From positions 1-64,000 of the forward strand of contig NZ_SCVD01000025.1 of the NCBI RefSeq assembly GCF_004297125.1: a DNA stretch of 64,000 nucleotides. The letters run 5' to 3'. The notes under the pieces are model-generated. The model saw only the letters and a list, made by a program, of their open reading frames with translations. It did not search any database and had not been told where the DNA came from. The DNA is from Phenylobacterium sp. (lineage in GTDB: Bacteria; Pseudomonadota; Alphaproteobacteria; Caulobacterales; Caulobacteraceae). Both the position numbers and the translations under genes were made by a program. The stretch's first letter is position 1; each line of letters starts with the position of its first letter. Positions 40,892 through 51,543 of this stretch are shown here, in pieces.

Positions 40892-42529
40892 ATGGTGGAT
40901 CGGCGCGATGTGCTGATGGCGACCGGAGTGGCGGGACTGGTCGCGGCGGCGGGCGGCGCGGCCACCGCCAAGCCTGGCGGATCCGGCGGCGCCGGCCGGC
41001 TTTCGACGCCGCCCGAGGCGATCGTCGAGACGAAGCACGGCAAGGTGCGCGGCGCCGTCCGCGACGGGATCTTCGTCTTCAAGGGCGTGCCCTACGGCAA
41101 GGACACCGGCGGTGCGGCCCGGTTCCTGCCGCCGCAGCCTCCGGCGGCCTGGACCGGCGTTCGGGCCGCCCTGTCCTACGGCGCCTGCTGTCCGCAGATG
41201 GTCCGGGCCGGCTGGCAGAACAGCGAGACGGCCTTCATCTACGACTGGGACGACGGCTTCGCGGGCGAGGACTGCCTGAAGCTGAACGTCTGGTCGCCGG
41301 GCCCGGGCAAGGGCGCCCGGCCGGTGATGTTCTGGATCCACGGCGGCGGCTACGAGGCCGGCTCGGCGCAGGAGCTTCCCGGCTACGACGGAGAGCGCCT
41401 GGCGCGGCGCGGCGACGTCGTGGTGGTCTCGGTGAACCACCGGCTGGGGCCGTTCGGCTTCCTGGACCTGTCGGAGTTCGGCGGGGACCGATACGGCCTC
41501 TCCGCCAATGCCGGCATGCTGGACCTGGTCCTGGCGCTGGAGTGGGTGAAGGCCAACGCGGCGGCGTTCGGCGGCGATCCGGGCAAGGTGACAATCTTCG
41601 GTCAGTCGGGCGGCGGGGCGAAGGTCTCCAACCTGATGGCCATGCCGTCCGCCAAGGGTCTGTTCCACAGGGCCATCGTCCAGAGCGGTTCGCTGCTGGA
41701 GATCGGCGACACCGCGCGGTCGCGACAACTGGCGCAGGTGGTGCTGAAGGAGCTCGGGATCGGGCGTGGCGAGCTGGACCGGCTGACCGGCGTCTCGGCG
41801 GCGGACCTCATCAAGGCGGGCGAAGCGGCCCGCAAGGAAATGCCGAAGCCGCCGGCCGGGCGGATCAACCTGCATTGGGGTCCGACGCTGGACGGGACGG
41901 CCATTCCCGGCGCCTGGGGCGGCGGGGCGCCCGCCCTTTCCGCGGACGTGCCGATGATCGTCGGCTCCTGCCTCAACGAATATAGCCCGAGCCTCGGCAA
42001 TCCCGCCCTGGAGGACATGGGCGAGGACCAGGCGCGCGGAATGGCCAAGGCGATCGCCGGCGCCTCGCCCGCCGCCTGGGATGTGTTCCGCGCCGCCCAT
42101 CCCAAGGCCAGGCCGGTCGAGGTGCTGTCCGTGCTGGTCTCCAGTCAGTTCCGGGCCCCCGCGGTGGCCCAGGCGCGGCGCAAGGGCGCGCAGGGCAAGG
42201 CGCCGGCCTGGCTCTACCGCTTCGACTACAACCCGGCCTCGGTGCTGGACGGCCGGGTGCGGGCGTTCCACTGCGCCGAGCTGGCCTATTGCTTCGACAA
42301 CGTCGATCGATGCCTCAACGCCACGGGCGGTACGGCCGAGGCGCGCGCCCTGGCCGGGCGGGTGGCCGACGCCTGGGTCGCCTTCGCCCGCACCGGCGAC
42401 CCGAACCACAGGGGCCTACCCCGATGGCCGGCGGTCTCCGCGAGCGCCACGCCCAACATGCTGTTCGACGCAAAATGCGCCGTCGTGGAGGATCCGGACG
42501 CCAGGGAACGCGCCGCGCTCGTCGCCTGA
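40892..42529 (+). CDS. Carboxylesterase family type B, Tat-exported
   Basis: 545 residues. The N-terminus has a twin-arginine signal (VDRRDVLMATGVAGLVAAAGG). The esterase fold is clear: oxyanion hole HGGGYEAGS, nucleophile Ser in FGQSGGGAK, VNHRLGPFGFLDL, and late acid/His region (FHCAELAYCFDN). It hydrolyses carboxylic esters in the periplasm; substrate unknown. The track adds 37 residues upstream; the ATG at 40892 (MVDRRDVL) gives the signal peptide and has GGGGAGAGACGGCC upstream. It is divergent from the glycosyltransferase operon. Confidence 0.92.
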   Translation: MVDRRDVLMATGVAGLVAAAGGAATAKPGGSGGAGRLSTPPEAIVETKHGKVRGAVRDGIFVFKGVPYGKDTGGAARFLPPQPPAAWTGVRAALSYGACCPQMVRAGWQNSETAFIYDWDDGFAGEDCLKLNVWSPGPGKGARPVMFWIHGGGYEAGSAQELPGYDGERLARRGDVVVVSVNHRLGPFGFLDLSEFGGDRYGLSANAGMLDLVLALEWVKANAAAFGGDPGKVTIFGQSGGGAKVSNLMAMPSAKGLFHRAIVQSGSLLEIGDTARSRQLAQVVLKELGIGRGELDRLTGVSAADLIKAGEAARKEMPKPPAGRINLHWGPTLDGTAIPGAWGGGAPALSADVPMIVGSCLNEYSPSLGNPALEDMGEDQARGMAKAIAGASPAAWDVFRAAHPKARPVEVLSVLVSSQFRAPAVAQARRKGAQGKAPAWLYRFDYNPASVLDGRVRAFHCAELAYCFDNVDRCLNATGGTAEARALAGRVADAWVAFARTGDPNHRGLPRWPAVSASATPNMLFDAKCAVVEDPDARERAALVA

Positions 42530-42567
42530 CCGTTCCCTGGCGCGCGGCGGGCGGCTAGAGGTCAGGC

Positions 42568-43389
42568 ATGTCCGCGTTCGACGCCCGCGACCTGCTCGAC
42601 TGCTACGCCCGCGGCGTGTTCCCGATGGCCGACGCGCGCGAGGACAGCCGCGTCTTCCTCATCGATCCGGAACGCCGGGGGGTGATCCCGCTGGACCGGT
42701 TCCATGTGTCCCGCAGGCTTGCGCGGACGGTGCGCGGCGACCCGTTCGAGGTGCGGTTCGACACCGCCTTCCACCAGGTGGTGCTGGAGTGCGCGGCTTT
42801 GGGTCCGGGCCGGACGGAAACCTGGATCAACCGGCCGATCGAGGATCTCTACCTGCAACTTCACGCGGCGGGCCGCGCGCACAGCGTGGAGTGCTGGCAG
42901 GACGGCGAGCTGGTGGGCGGACTGTACGGCGTCTCGCTCCGCGGCGCCTTCTTCGGCGAGAGCATGTTCTCGCGCCGCCGCGACGCCTCGAAGGTGGCGC
43001 TGGTCCATCTGGTGGCGCGGTTGATCGCCGGAGGGTTCGTGCTGCTGGACGCCCAGTTCATGACCGAGCACCTGAGCCAGTTCGGCGCCGAGGAGATCGG
43101 GCGCGCGGCCTACCACAAGCGCCTGGCCAGGGCCCTGGAGGTCGAGGCCCACTTCTACGTGGGCGGGGTCGCAGGCGGTTCCGTCGGCGGCGCGGGCTTG
43201 GGCTCCGGCGTGGCCGGCGGCGGGACCGCGGCCTTGGGCGCAGGCGTGACGGGTTTGGCCGCCGGGAGGTCCAGCAGCTTGGGCTCGGAGGCTTCGGGCG
43301 CCTTGGCGGCAGGCGGGCGCACCGGCGCGGCGGCGGCCACCGCGGGGGCCGGCGCGGCCGCCCTGCAACTGATCGCCCAGGCGTCGTAG
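42568..43389 (+). CDS. aat: Leucyl/phenylalanyl-tRNA--protein transferase with extended C-terminus
   Basis: Aat adds Leu or Phe to N-terminal Arg/Lys, marking proteins for ClpAPS. Residues 1-198 are the complete family: [94 protein letters not shown] and [19 protein letters not shown]. The family normally ends near 200-235. Here about 70 further Gly/Ala-rich residues follow, encoded entirely on the antisense strand of the opposing DUF2155 gene. Either the extension is a tolerated read-through or the natural stop was lost. Confidence 0.92.
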   Translation: MSAFDARDLLDCYARGVFPMADAREDSRVFLIDPERRGVIPLDRFHVSRRLARTVRGDPFEVRFDTAFHQVVLECAALGPGRTETWINRPIEDLYLQLHAAGRAHSVECWQDGELVGGLYGVSLRGAFFGESMFSRRRDASKVALVHLVARLIAGGFVLLDAQFMTEHLSQFGAEEIGRAAYHKRLARALEVEAHFYVGGVAGGSVGGAGLGSGVAGGGTAALGAGVTGLAAGRSSSLGSEASGALAAGGRTGAAAATAGAGAAALQLIAQAS

Positions 43390-43985
43390 GTGGCGTGCTC
43401 CACCGGGTTCAGGCCCGGCGAGGAGGCGAACATCCAGCCCCGGAACGCCTGGCGCGGCGGCGGCGTGGGCCGGCCCGGCTGGGGCCGCGGCTGGGAATCG
43501 ATGGTCAGGTAGACGATGGAGTCATCGATCGCCTCGTCCGGCGCCGAGCGCTCGCAGGCGCGGACCGTGAACACCAGGCCCTTCCAGCGCACCGGCTGGC
43601 CCACGGCGGCCTCGAAACGCAGGGTCTCGGCGGTCACCTTGTCCAGCGCCTGAAGGACCGCGATGTTGTAGCGGGCGCGGCGGATCGGGGCGGCGACGGG
43701 CTTCTCGGCCACCTGTTCCTTGGGCGCGGCGGCCGGCGCCACCTCTTCGGCCTTGACCGGCGGCGCGACGATCGGCGCGGGCGCGGCCACGGTGGAGGGT
43801 GGAGCCTCTTCGGGGAGACCGGGAACCGGCGCAGGCGGCGCCTCGGTCGGAACCGGCGCCGCGGGCGCCGTCGGCTGGGCCGAGACGATCCCCGTCAGCG
43901 ACGCGCCCAGGGCGACGCCCAATCCCACCCCGCGAAGGAGGCCGGCGCGGCGAACGAAGGGGGTCGGGATGCGGCGCGGGCCCAC
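43155..43985 (-). CDS. Exported DUF2155 protein
   Basis: 276 residues. A signal segment ([22 protein letters not shown]) precedes a Pro/Ala-rich linker and the conserved DUF2155 core: [50 protein letters not shown] and [27 protein letters not shown]. Two conserved cysteines probably form a disulfide. The C-terminal tail is again Pro/Ala-rich and overlaps aat. The gene is three bases from the NDUFA12 gene on the same strand, an association common in alphaproteobacteria; function unknown. Confidence 0.88.
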   Translation of the reverse strand: MGPRRIPTPFVRRAGLLRGVGLGVALGASLTGIVSAQPTAPAAPVPTEAPPAPVPGLPEEAPPSTVAAPAPIVAPPVKAEEVAPAAAPKEQVAEKPVAAPIRRARYNIAVLQALDKVTAETLRFEAAVGQPVRWKGLVFTVRACERSAPDEAIDDSIVYLTIDSQPRPQPGRPTPPPRQAFRGWMFASSPGLNPVEHATYDAWAISCRAAAPAPAVAAAAPVRPPAAKAPEASEPKLLDLPAAKPVTPAPKAAVPPPATPEPKPAPPTEPPATPPT

Positions 43986-43987
43986 GG

Positions 43988-44392
43988 CTATTCCGGGGTC
44001 CAGGCCTCGTAGTCGCCGGTGGCGATCTGGCGGTCCCCGCCGCGCGAGATCGCGCCCTTCGGCTTACGGGCGTAGATGGTGCCCGTCAGGTTCGGCAGAT
44101 GGTCCTTCTCCCACGCCCGGCGCAGCAGCGGCTCCACCGTCGGCGGCTCGTCGAAGGTGTAGCGCAGCCAGCCGTGCCAGTCGGGGGTCACCTTCGAGGC
44201 GTCGGCGTAGCCCTTGTAGATCACCCAGCGGCGCTTGCGGCCCTTGTCGTAGGCGTCGTGGTCGTCGCGGGCTTCGTAATATTTGTTGCCCAGCTCGTCC
44301 TGGCCGACGAAGCGGCCGCGGCGCGCCACGGTGAAGTGGATGCCGGTCGTGGCGCCGTTCCACCAGGTGAAGATCGTCTTCAGGACGGACAA
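43988..44392 (-). CDS. NADH:ubiquinone oxidoreductase NDUFA12-family subunit
   Basis: 134 residues, the bacterial homologue of mitochondrial complex I subunit B17.2/NDUFA12. Diagnostic parts are WWNGATTGIHFTVARRGRFVGQDELGNKYYEAR, RRWVIYKGYADASKVTPDWHGWLRYT and HLPNLTGTIYA. The subunit caps the hydrophilic arm of complex I in alphaproteobacteria. It heads the operon with DUF2155. Confidence 0.95.
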   Translation of the reverse strand: MSVLKTIFTWWNGATTGIHFTVARRGRFVGQDELGNKYYEARDDHDAYDKGRKRRWVIYKGYADASKVTPDWHGWLRYTFDEPPTVEPLLRRAWEKDHLPNLTGTIYARKPKGAISRGGDRQIATGDYEAWTPE

Positions 44393-44477
44393 ATCAGGGC
44401 TCTCGGGGCTCGAAATTCGGCCGGACTATAGGCGGGCGCCTCTTGAGCGTCCAGCGCGGGCCGCAACGGCGTCGCCC

Positions 44478-44525
44478 AGCAATATGTTGGGGATGACCGG
44501 GCTTCTTACCCCAACATCTATTGCT
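44478..44525. promoter_or_regulatory. Extended inverted repeat between divergent genes
   Basis: Left arm AGCAATATGTTGGGG (44478-44492) and right arm CCCCAACATCTATTGCT (44509-44525) pair over 15 positions with a two-base bulge and a 16-base loop. It lies 86 bases from the NDUFA12 start and 50 from the NrdJ-like start. It could be a transcription factor operator or a leader hairpin for the rightward gene. Confidence 0.5.
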
Positions 44526-44575
44526 CAGGGCGCTCGGCGACGCCTAGGCTCGCGTGTCAGGGAGTCGGCCGCATC

Positions 44576-47029
44576 ATGAGCGAAACGTCGCGCGCGGGAA
44601 TCGAAGGGCGGATCCTGGAGCTGGGCGACCGCCTGGTGGAGGTCGAGGCTCCGGCCCACTTCACCAATGCGCGGGCCGAAGCCTGGATCGACTGGGCCGG
44701 CGGACGGACCGACCTGGCCGCCGCCATCCTGCAATACGCCTATACCCTGGCCGGCAAGGCGCAGGCCAAGGGCCTGACCAAGGACCTGAAGAGCCGCACC
44801 CGGTTCCGCGAGGCGATCACGGAGGCGATGATGCTGGGCCTGGTGGCGCTGACGCCCGCCGCCGAGCCGCTCCGCGTCCTGGAGGCTGGGGCCGGCGCGC
44901 TCGACCGCATGACCGCGTCCCAGCGGGGCCGCGAGGCCGCTCAGGCGGCGGCGGGGCTGATGGGCGCGCGCCTGCAGGCCGTGATGGACGCGGTCCTGCG
45001 CTGCGAGGGCGGGCCCGAGGCCTGCGCCGACCCCGCCCGCAACACCAGCCTGGCCCGGGCCACGGAGGCCGCCCGGGCTGCGGGCGCGGCCGACGCCACC
45101 ATCCTGGAGGCCATCGCGCTGGCCCGCGCCGGCGAGATGGAGTGGCTCTGCGCCGCCCCGCCGCCCGCGCCCATGACGCCGGTGGTGGCGCTGGCCGCCG
45201 AAGGCCCTGCCCTCGCCCGCGCCGCCTGGACCACCGGCCGGGTGATCGCCGCCCCCGACGCGGCGGCCGCGGCCGCCATCGCCGAGGCCGCCGCCCTGCC
45301 CGCCGTCGGCGTTGAGCTGATGGCTTTCTGGCGCGACGGCGCCTTCGATGACGCCGCCTTCGCCGAGGCGGCGAAGCTGGCCGCGACGGCGCTGGGCGCG
45401 GAGGCCGAAGGGCCGATGCTGTTCGGACTGGGCGGGCTGGGCGAATGGCTGGTCGCCCAGGGTTTCGACTACGACAGCGAAGAAGCGCGCCAGGCGGCCC
45501 GCAACCTGTTCCAGGCGGCGCGCGACGCGACCGACGACCTGGGCCTGGACCTTCGCTTCGGCCTGATCAGCGACCCCGAACTGGCGCTGCGGCTGGGCGT
45601 CCGGCTGGACGCGGCGCCCTGGGCCGGCCCGGTCACCGTCGCCGAGACCGCCGACGGCGAAACCGTCCGGGTGCTGTCGGAAGCCGCCATGCTGGGCGTC
45701 GCGGCCACGGGCGCGGACCTGGCGGCGGTGCGCGACGCCCTGCTGGGCCACCGCGGCCTGTCCGACGCGCCGGCGGTGAACCACCAGGCGCTGACCGCGC
45801 GGGGCTTCACCAGCCTGGAGATCGCCGCCGCCGAGGCCGAACTGCCGTTCGTGCGCAGCCTGGCGCGGGCCTTCGCGCCCACCGTGGTCGGCGAGGGCTT
45901 CCTGCGCGACGTACTGGGCGCGACGCCCGAGCAACTGGCCGATCCGGGCCTGGACGTCCTGGCTCTGGCCGGCTTCGACGCGGACGAGATCGCGCGGGCC
46001 GAGGTCCACGCGCTGGGCGGCGACAGCTTGGCGGACGCGGACGTCCTGACCGAGGACCAGCGGCTGGTCCTGCGCGGCGCGGGCGACCTGCCCCCGGCCG
46101 CCGAGACCGCGATGCTGGGCGCGCTTGCGCCGATCCTCGACGTTCCGCCGGTCCTGGAACTCACCCTGCCCTGGGAGGCCACCCTCGCAGAGGTCGAAGC
46201 CATGATTTCGGCGTGCGAGGTGGCGATCCGCGTTCGCCGCGCGCCGGGCCCGGCCGCCCTCGCCCTCGACATCCCGCCGGTGGCCGACCGTCCGGTCCGC
46301 GCGCCCGCCGCGCCGCAGCCGGAAGAACGGATCGTGGAGCGCATCGTCGAGCGCGAGCGCACCCGCCAGAAGCTGCCGGACCGGCGCAAGGGCTACATCC
46401 AGAAGGCCAGCGTCGGCGGCCACAAGGTCTATCTGCACACCGGCGAGTACGACGACGGCCAGCTCGGCGAGATCTTCATCGACATGCACAAGGAAGGCGC
46501 CGCCTTTCGCTCGCTGATGAACAACTTCGCGATCGCGATCTCGATCGGCCTGCAATACGGCGTGCCGCTGGACGAGTTCGTGGACGCCTTCGTCTTCACC
46601 CGCTTCGAGCCGGCGGGGTCCGTGACGGGCAACGACACGGTGAAGTCGGCGACCTCGATCCTGGACTACATCTTCCGCGAGCTGGGGATCAGCTACCTGG
46701 GCCGCAACGAGCTGGCCAGCGCCGACCCGGGCGAGCTCAACGCCGACGGCCTGGGCCGCGGCAAGGCCGACGCCGTCGCCGCCGACGACGCAGAGCCGAT
46801 CCCGCAGCCGGCGTCGCGCTTCATCTCCCGCGGCTTCGCCCGCGGCGCGGCGCCCGACAACCTCGTCTTCCTGCCCTCCGCGAACCGGGGCGCCGGCCCT
46901 GCGGCCCTGGCCGCGGCCGAGGTCTGCGCCGCCTGCGGCGACATCGCCGTGGTGAAGAAGGGCCAGGCGCTGATCTGCGAGACCTGCGGGACGCGCGCAG
47001 GCCGCTTGCCCGAGGACCAGACGGGTTAG
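44576..47029 (+). CDS. NrdJ-derived TSCPD-domain protein lacking the ribonucleotide reductase core
   Basis: 817 residues. From about 598 it is clearly the TSCPD end of class II (B12-dependent) ribonucleotide reductase Nrd[97 protein letters not shown], and it ends with the Zn pair CAACGD/CETCG. The preceding 600 residues, Ala-rich, follow the NrdJ order only weakly ([23 protein letters not shown]-like and [24 protein letters not shown] stretches) and lack the cysteines and glycyl-rich core of the active site. Full NrdJ is about 1200 residues. It may be a pseudoenzyme that binds nucleotide, DNA or real NrdJ. Comparison with NrdJ is from memory. Confidence 0.8.
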   Translation: MSETSRAGIEGRILELGDRLVEVEAPAHFTNARAEAWIDWAGGRTDLAAAILQYAYTLAGKAQAKGLTKDLKSRTRFREAITEAMMLGLVALTPAAEPLRVLEAGAGALDRMTASQRGREAAQAAAGLMGARLQAVMDAVLRCEGGPEACADPARNTSLARATEAARAAGAADATILEAIALARAGEMEWLCAAPPPAPMTPVVALAAEGPALARAAWTTGRVIAAPDAAAAAAIAEAAALPAVGVELMAFWRDGAFDDAAFAEAAKLAATALGAEAEGPMLFGLGGLGEWLVAQGFDYDSEEARQAARNLFQAARDATDDLGLDLRFGLISDPELALRLGVRLDAAPWAGPVTVAETADGETVRVLSEAAMLGVAATGADLAAVRDALLGHRGLSDAPAVNHQALTARGFTSLEIAAAEAELPFVRSLARAFAPTVVGEGFLRDVLGATPEQLADPGLDVLALAGFDADEIARAEVHALGGDSLADADVLTEDQRLVLRGAGDLPPAAETAMLGALAPILDVPPVLELTLPWEATLAEVEAMISACEVAIRVRRAPGPAALALDIPPVADRPVRAPAAPQPEERIVERIVERERTRQKLPDRRKGYIQKASVGGHKVYLHTGEYDDGQLGEIFIDMHKEGAAFRSLMNNFAIAISIGLQYGVPLDEFVDAFVFTRFEPAGSVTGNDTVKSATSILDYIFRELGISYLGRNELASADPGELNADGLGRGKADAVAADDAEPIPQPASRFISRGFARGAAPDNLVFLPSANRGAGPAALAAAEVCAACGDIAVVKKGQALICETCGTRAGRLPEDQTG

Positions 47030-47130
47030 AACGTCGCAGCTAAGAGCCTGGAAGTTACCGCGATTTAAGTGGCGTCGCAGGGGCGCAGCGGGCACAGGTG
47101 ACAGCGAGACTGCAAGGAAAAGCCGCTCTG

Positions 47131-48153
47131 ATGTTGCGTATGACCCGCTTTCTGGCCGCCACGGCCGCCCTCGTCGCGATCGTCCCGATCGCCGGGCGCG
47201 CGATGGCCGGCGAGAAGGAAATCCGGCGTCAGGACTCGTTTGGCGGCTCGTGCGTGAAATGCGAGCTGTCGGGCCGCAACATGTCGGGCGCCCGGATCAT
47301 CGGCGCCAATTTCTCGGGCGCGACCATGATGGGCGCCAATCTGCGCGACGCCAAGTTTCTCGCGTCGGTGTTCGTCGGCGCCGACCTCACCAAGGCCGAC
47401 CTCAGCGATTCCGCGATGACCGGCGCGAACTTCTCCGGCGCCAATCTCACCAGCGCCCGCCTCAGTTCCAGCGAGGCCAACGGCGTGGTGTTCAGCGCCG
47501 CCAACCTGACCCGGGCCGACTTGTCGGACGCCCAGGCCACGGGGGCCAACTTCCGCAAGGCGATCCTCGTGGGCGCGGTCCTGCGCTCGGCCACGCTGCA
47601 CGGTGTCGTCTTCGACAGCGCCGACCTGTCGCGCGCCACGCTGACCGACGTGGAGGCCACCGGCGCCAACTTCGTGCGGGCGCGCCTGACGGGCGCCAAC
47701 CTGCGCTCGGCCGAACTGACCGCCGCCAACTTCAGCCGTGTCGACGCGCAAGGCGCGGTGTTCCAGGATGCAGACCTGAGCAACGCCAGCCTGTCGTACG
47801 GGACCTTCAGCCACGCCTCGTTCCGCTCGGCGGACCTCAGCAACGCCAACCTGACCGGCTCGACCTTCGACGGCGCCGATTTCCGCGACGCCGACCTCTC
47901 GCGCACCGCCCTGAACGGCGTCGACCTGTCCAACGCCCGCGGCCTGACCCAGGACCAGATGGACGATGCCTGCGGCGACAGCCGCACCCGGGCCCCGCGC
48001 GGCCTGACCGTGCGGATCTGCAGCGGCGTGCGGATGATCATGCGCCACGACGCGCCGAAGCCGGCGATGCGCATGGTCCCGGCGATGCCGGCGGTTCCCG
48101 TCCCGCCGGTCCCGCCGGCCGAGCCGCGCTACATCATCTCGATCCAGCGCTGA
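47131..48153 (+). CDS. Exported pentapeptide-repeat protein
   Basis: 340 residues. The signal peptide (RFLAATAALVAIVPIAGRAMA) leads to about 40 A(D/N)LSxA-type pentapeptides from residue 45 to 285 (GANFSGATMMGANLRDAKF; ADLSNANLTGSTFDGADF), which form a right-handed quadrilateral beta-helix. A Cys pair at the N-cap (SCVKCELSG) and another near the C-cap (DDACGD, RICSG) are notable. A Pro-rich tail ends it. The role is unknown; periplasmic scaffolding is a guess. GTG at 47098 is an alternative start. Confidence 0.9.
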   Translation: MLRMTRFLAATAALVAIVPIAGRAMAGEKEIRRQDSFGGSCVKCELSGRNMSGARIIGANFSGATMMGANLRDAKFLASVFVGADLTKADLSDSAMTGANFSGANLTSARLSSSEANGVVFSAANLTRADLSDAQATGANFRKAILVGAVLRSATLHGVVFDSADLSRATLTDVEATGANFVRARLTGANLRSAELTAANFSRVDAQGAVFQDADLSNASLSYGTFSHASFRSADLSNANLTGSTFDGADFRDADLSRTALNGVDLSNARGLTQDQMDDACGDSRTRAPRGLTVRICSGVRMIMRHDAPKPAMRMVPAMPAVPVPPVPPAEPRYIISIQR

Positions 48154-48157
48154 GCGA

Positions 48158-48188
48158 CGCCGCCGCTAGCTTGCCTTGAGCGGCGGCG
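48158..48188. terminator. Bidirectional hairpin between convergent genes
   Basis: CGCCGCCGCT and AGCGGCGGCG form a perfect 10-bp stem with an 11-base loop, covering the aspS stop codon and lying just past the pentapeptide gene stop. No U-tract is present on either strand. Confidence 0.5.
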
Positions 48189-49947
48189 CGAGGCGAATAT
48201 GCAGTTCTTTCAACTGCCTGTCCTCGACTTCTGACGGCGCATTCATCATCAGGTCCTGGCCCTGCTGGTTCAGCGGGAAGGCGATGACCTCGCGGATCGC
48301 GACCTGGCCGGCCAACAGCATGACGATCCGGTCGATGCCGGGCGCGAGGCCGCCGTGGGGCGGCGCGCCGTGCCGGAACGCGTTCAGCATGCCGCCGAAC
48401 TGCTCCTCCACCACCTCCGGCCCGTAGCCGGCGGTCTCGAAGGCCTTCAACATGATCTCCGGCAGGTGGTTCCGGATCGCGCCCGAGCACAGCTCGTAGC
48501 CGTTGCAGACGATGTCGTACTGGTAGGCCAGGATGTCGAGCGGGTCCTTGGTGTTCAGGGCCTCCAGCTCGCCCTGCGGCATCGAGAACGGGTTGTGCGA
48601 GAAGTCGACGCGGTTGGTCTCCTCGTTCATCTCGAACATCGGGAAATCGACGATCCAGACGAACTCGAAGCGGTTCTCGTCCACGAGTTGCAGGTCCGTG
48701 CCCACCTTGGTGCGCGCCGAGCCGGCGAACTTGGCGAACACTTTCGGATCGCCCGCCACGAAGAAGGCGGCGTCGCCCTGCCCCATGCCCAGCTGACCCA
48801 TGACCACATCGGTCTTTTCCGGGCCCAGGTTCTTCGCGATCGGGCCGCCCCAACCGCCCTGGTCCTCGCTCCAGAAGATATAGCCCAGGCCCGGCTGGCC
48901 CTCCCCCTGCGCCCAGCTGTTCATGCGGTCGCAGAACGCCCGGCTGCCCCCCTTCGGCGCGGGGATGCCCCAAACGGCGTTCTTGGCGTCTTCCAGGATG
49001 CGCGCGAACAGCCCAAAGCCGCCGCCCCGGAACGGGTCGGAGACGTCCTGCATGACGATCGGGTTGCGCAGGTCCGGCTTGTCGGTGCCGTACTTGCTCA
49101 TGCACTCTCGGTACGGGATCCGCGGGAACGGGTACGGCGTCACCGGCTTGCCTTCGGAGAACTCCTCGAACACGCCGTGCATCACCGGCTCAATGGCCGC
49201 GAACACGTCCTCTTGGGTGACGAAGCTCATCTCGACGTCGAGCTGGTAGAATTCCAGGCTGCGGTCGGCGCGAAGGTCCTCGTCGCGGAAGCAAGGCGCG
49301 ATCTGGAAGTAGCGGTCGAAGCCCGAGACCATCAGCAGCTGCTTGAACTGCTGCGGCGCCTGCGGCAGCGCATAGAACTTCGACGGGTGCAGCCGCGACG
49401 GCACCAGGAAGTCCCGCGCGCCTTCCGGCGACGAGGCCGTCAGGATCGGCGTCTGGTACTCGAGGAAGCCCTGCCCGATCATCCGGTTGCGGATCGACTG
49501 GATCACCTTGGACCGCAGCACGATGTTCTTGTGCAGGGTCTCGCGCCGCAGGTCGAGGTGGCGGTTCTTCAGCCGGATCTCTTCCGGATAGTCGGGCTCG
49601 CCGAACACCGGCAGCGGCAGCTCGGCGGCCTCCGATAGAACCGCGATCTCCTTGACCCGGATCTCGACCTCGCCGGTGGGGAGGTTGGCGTTCACGGTGT
49701 CGCCGGAACGGGCCACGACCTCGCCGTCCACCCGGATCACGCTCTCGGCGCGCAGGCGTTCGACGACACTGAAGCCGGGCGTCTCCGGGCTGATCACCAG
49801 CTGCGTCAGGCCGTAGTGGTCACGCAGGTCGATGAAGACCAGCCCGCCGTGGTCGCGCTTGCGGTGGATCCAGCCGGAGAGGCGGACCGTCTTGCCGGTG
49901 TCGGCGGCGCGAAGCGCGCCGCAGGTATGGGTGCGGTAGGCGTGCAT
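48166..49947 (-). CDS. aspS: Aspartyl-tRNA synthetase
   Basis: 593-residue class II synthetase of the bacterial type. N-terminal OB-fold ([26 protein letters not shown]), motif 2 ([22 protein letters not shown]), the bacterial GAD insertion domain (about 300-420) and motif 3 ([16 protein letters not shown]). The protein may be non-discriminating if the organism lacks AsnRS; the window does not tell. The track starts at 51060; the ATG at 49947 ([10 protein letters not shown]) is the family start. Divergent from the amidohydrolase operon. Confidence 0.96.
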   Translation of the reverse strand: MHAYRTHTCGALRAADTGKTVRLSGWIHRKRDHGGLVFIDLRDHYGLTQLVISPETPGFSVVERLRAESVIRVDGEVVARSGDTVNANLPTGEVEIRVKEIAVLSEAAELPLPVFGEPDYPEEIRLKNRHLDLRRETLHKNIVLRSKVIQSIRNRMIGQGFLEYQTPILTASSPEGARDFLVPSRLHPSKFYALPQAPQQFKQLLMVSGFDRYFQIAPCFRDEDLRADRSLEFYQLDVEMSFVTQEDVFAAIEPVMHGVFEEFSEGKPVTPYPFPRIPYRECMSKYGTDKPDLRNPIVMQDVSDPFRGGGFGLFARILEDAKNAVWGIPAPKGGSRAFCDRMNSWAQGEGQPGLGYIFWSEDQGGWGGPIAKNLGPEKTDVVMGQLGMGQGDAAFFVAGDPKVFAKFAGSARTKVGTDLQLVDENRFEFVWIVDFPMFEMNEETNRVDFSHNPFSMPQGELEALNTKDPLDILAYQYDIVCNGYELCSGAIRNHLPEIMLKAFETAGYGPEVVEEQFGGMLNAFRHGAPPHGGLAPGIDRIVMLLAGQVAIREVIAFPLNQQGQDLMMNAPSEVEDRQLKELHIRLAPPLKAS

Positions 49948-50088
49948 TTTTCTTGGGGAAATCAGCTGATTTACGAGGCGCGGAAGGGCGCATGGGGCGC
50001 CCCGAAAGTCAAGGCGCGCTGGGCCGCGAAGCGCTTGACACCGGGCGCGAGCAACCTTCCCATCGCGCGGTCTGTTCGGGGATCTCCA

Positions 50089-51543
50089 GTGAACAAAGCT
50101 TTCGGGACCGCGCTCGCGGTGCTCGCCAGCGCAAGCCTCGCCGCCTGCGCCACCACCACGCCCAAGCCGTCGGCCGGCAAGAGCCCGCCCGCCGGATCGT
50201 CGTCCCAGCCCGCGGCGCCCCTGGCGAAGGGGCTGGACCCGGCCCAGTCGAAGGATCCATTCCCGTCCACCTACCGCCCTCTGCCCGGCCGCAACCTGGC
50301 CTTGGTAGGCGCCACAGTGCTGACCGGCGCGGGAACCCAGATCGAGAACGGCACGGTGCTGATCCGCGATGGCCGCATCGCCGCGGTCGGCGCGGGCCTT
50401 GCCGTGCCCGCGGGCTACGAGACCGTCGACGCGCGCGGCAAGTGGGTCACCCCCGGCCTGATCGACACCCACTCGCACGCCGGCGTCTATCCCTCGCCCG
50501 AGGTGCAGGCGCACTCGGACGGCAACGAGGCGACCGATCCCAATACCGCCCAGGTCTGGGCCGAGCATTCCGTCTGGCCGCAGGACCCCACCTTCAACCT
50601 GGCCCGCGCCGGCGGGGTGACCACGCTCCTGGTGCTGCCGGGCTCGGCCAACCTCTTCGGCGGCCGCGGCGTGACGCTTCGCAACATTCCCGCCCGCACG
50701 GTGCAGGACATGAAGTTCCCGGGCGCGCCCTACACGCTGAAGATGGCCTGCGGCGAGAACCCCAAGCGGGTCTATGGCTCCAAGAACCGCTCCCCCTCCA
50801 CGCGGATGGGCAATGTGGCGGGCTATCGGACCGCCTGGATCAACGCCGCCGACTACAAGCGCAAGTGGGACGACTACCGCGCCAAGGCGGCCAAGGGTGA
50901 GAAAGCCGACCCGCCTAAGCGCGACCTGCAGCTCGACACCCTGGTGGGCGTGCTGAACGGCGAGATCCTGGTTGAGAACCACTGCTACCGGGCCGACGAG
51001 ATGGCCCAGATGATCGATATCTCGAAGGAGTTCGGCTACCACATCACTGCGTTCCACCATACGGTCGAGGCCTACAAGATCGCCGACCTGCTGGCGAAGA
51101 ACGACATCTGCGCCGCCACCTGGACCAACTGGTGGGGCTCGAAGCTGGAGATGAACGACTCGATCGAGGCGAACGTCCCGCTGGTGGAAGCCGCCGGGGC
51201 CTGCGCGATCATCAAGTCTGACGATCCGGACCTGATCCAGCGGCTGAACCAGGAAGCCGCCGAGGCCCTGGCCGCCGGCCGCGCCGCGGGCCTCTCGATA
51301 ACCGAGGCCCAGGCCATCCGCTGGATCACCGCCAACCCGGCCAAAGCCCTGGGCATCCTGGCCGAGACCGGCACCCTCGAAGCCGGCAAGCGGGCCGACG
51401 TGACGCTCTGGGACTCCAATCCCTTCTCGATCTACGCGCGCGCCCAGCGGGTCTGGATCGACGGCGGCCTCGCCTACGACCGGACCGATCCGCGGTTCCA
51501 GTCCCGATCCGACTTCGAACTCGGCCAGGAGGGCCGCCGATGA
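50089..51543 (+). CDS. Amidohydrolase lipoprotein (imidazolonepropionase-like)
   Basis: 484 residues from the GTG at 50089. The signal sequence has a lipobox (ASLAAC), so it is anchored in the envelope. The amidohydrolase fold includes the metal motif [43 protein letters not shown] and the Asp in IKSDDPDL, and the late [12 protein letters not shown]...[13 protein letters not shown]. Metal ligands are intact. Likely hydrolyses a cyclic amide or peptide in the periplasm. The upstream part of the track ORF is antisense to aspS. It overlaps the next amidohydrolase by four bases (ATGA). Confidence 0.88.
   Translation: MNKAFGTALAVLASASLAACATTTPKPSAGKSPPAGSSSQPAAPLAKGLDPAQSKDPFPSTYRPLPGRNLALVGATVLTGAGTQIENGTVLIRDGRIAAVGAGLAVPAGYETVDARGKWVTPGLIDTHSHAGVYPSPEVQAHSDGNEATDPNTAQVWAEHSVWPQDPTFNLARAGGVTTLLVLPGSANLFGGRGVTLRNIPARTVQDMKFPGAPYTLKMACGENPKRVYGSKNRSPSTRMGNVAGYRTAWINAADYKRKWDDYRAKAAKGEKADPPKRDLQLDTLVGVLNGEILVENHCYRADEMAQMIDISKEFGYHITAFHHTVEAYKIADLLAKNDICAATWTNWWGSKLEMNDSIEANVPLVEAAGACAIIKSDDPDLIQRLNQEAAEALAAGRAAGLSITEAQAIRWITANPAKALGILAETGTLEAGKRADVTLWDSNPFSIYARAQRVWIDGGLAYDRTDPRFQSRSDFELGQEGRR

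Noticed and set aside
48166-51060. Aspartyl-tRNA synthetase with a 371-residue N-terminal extension
   Set aside because: The extension is antisense to the amidohydrolase; the family start is the ATG at 49947.
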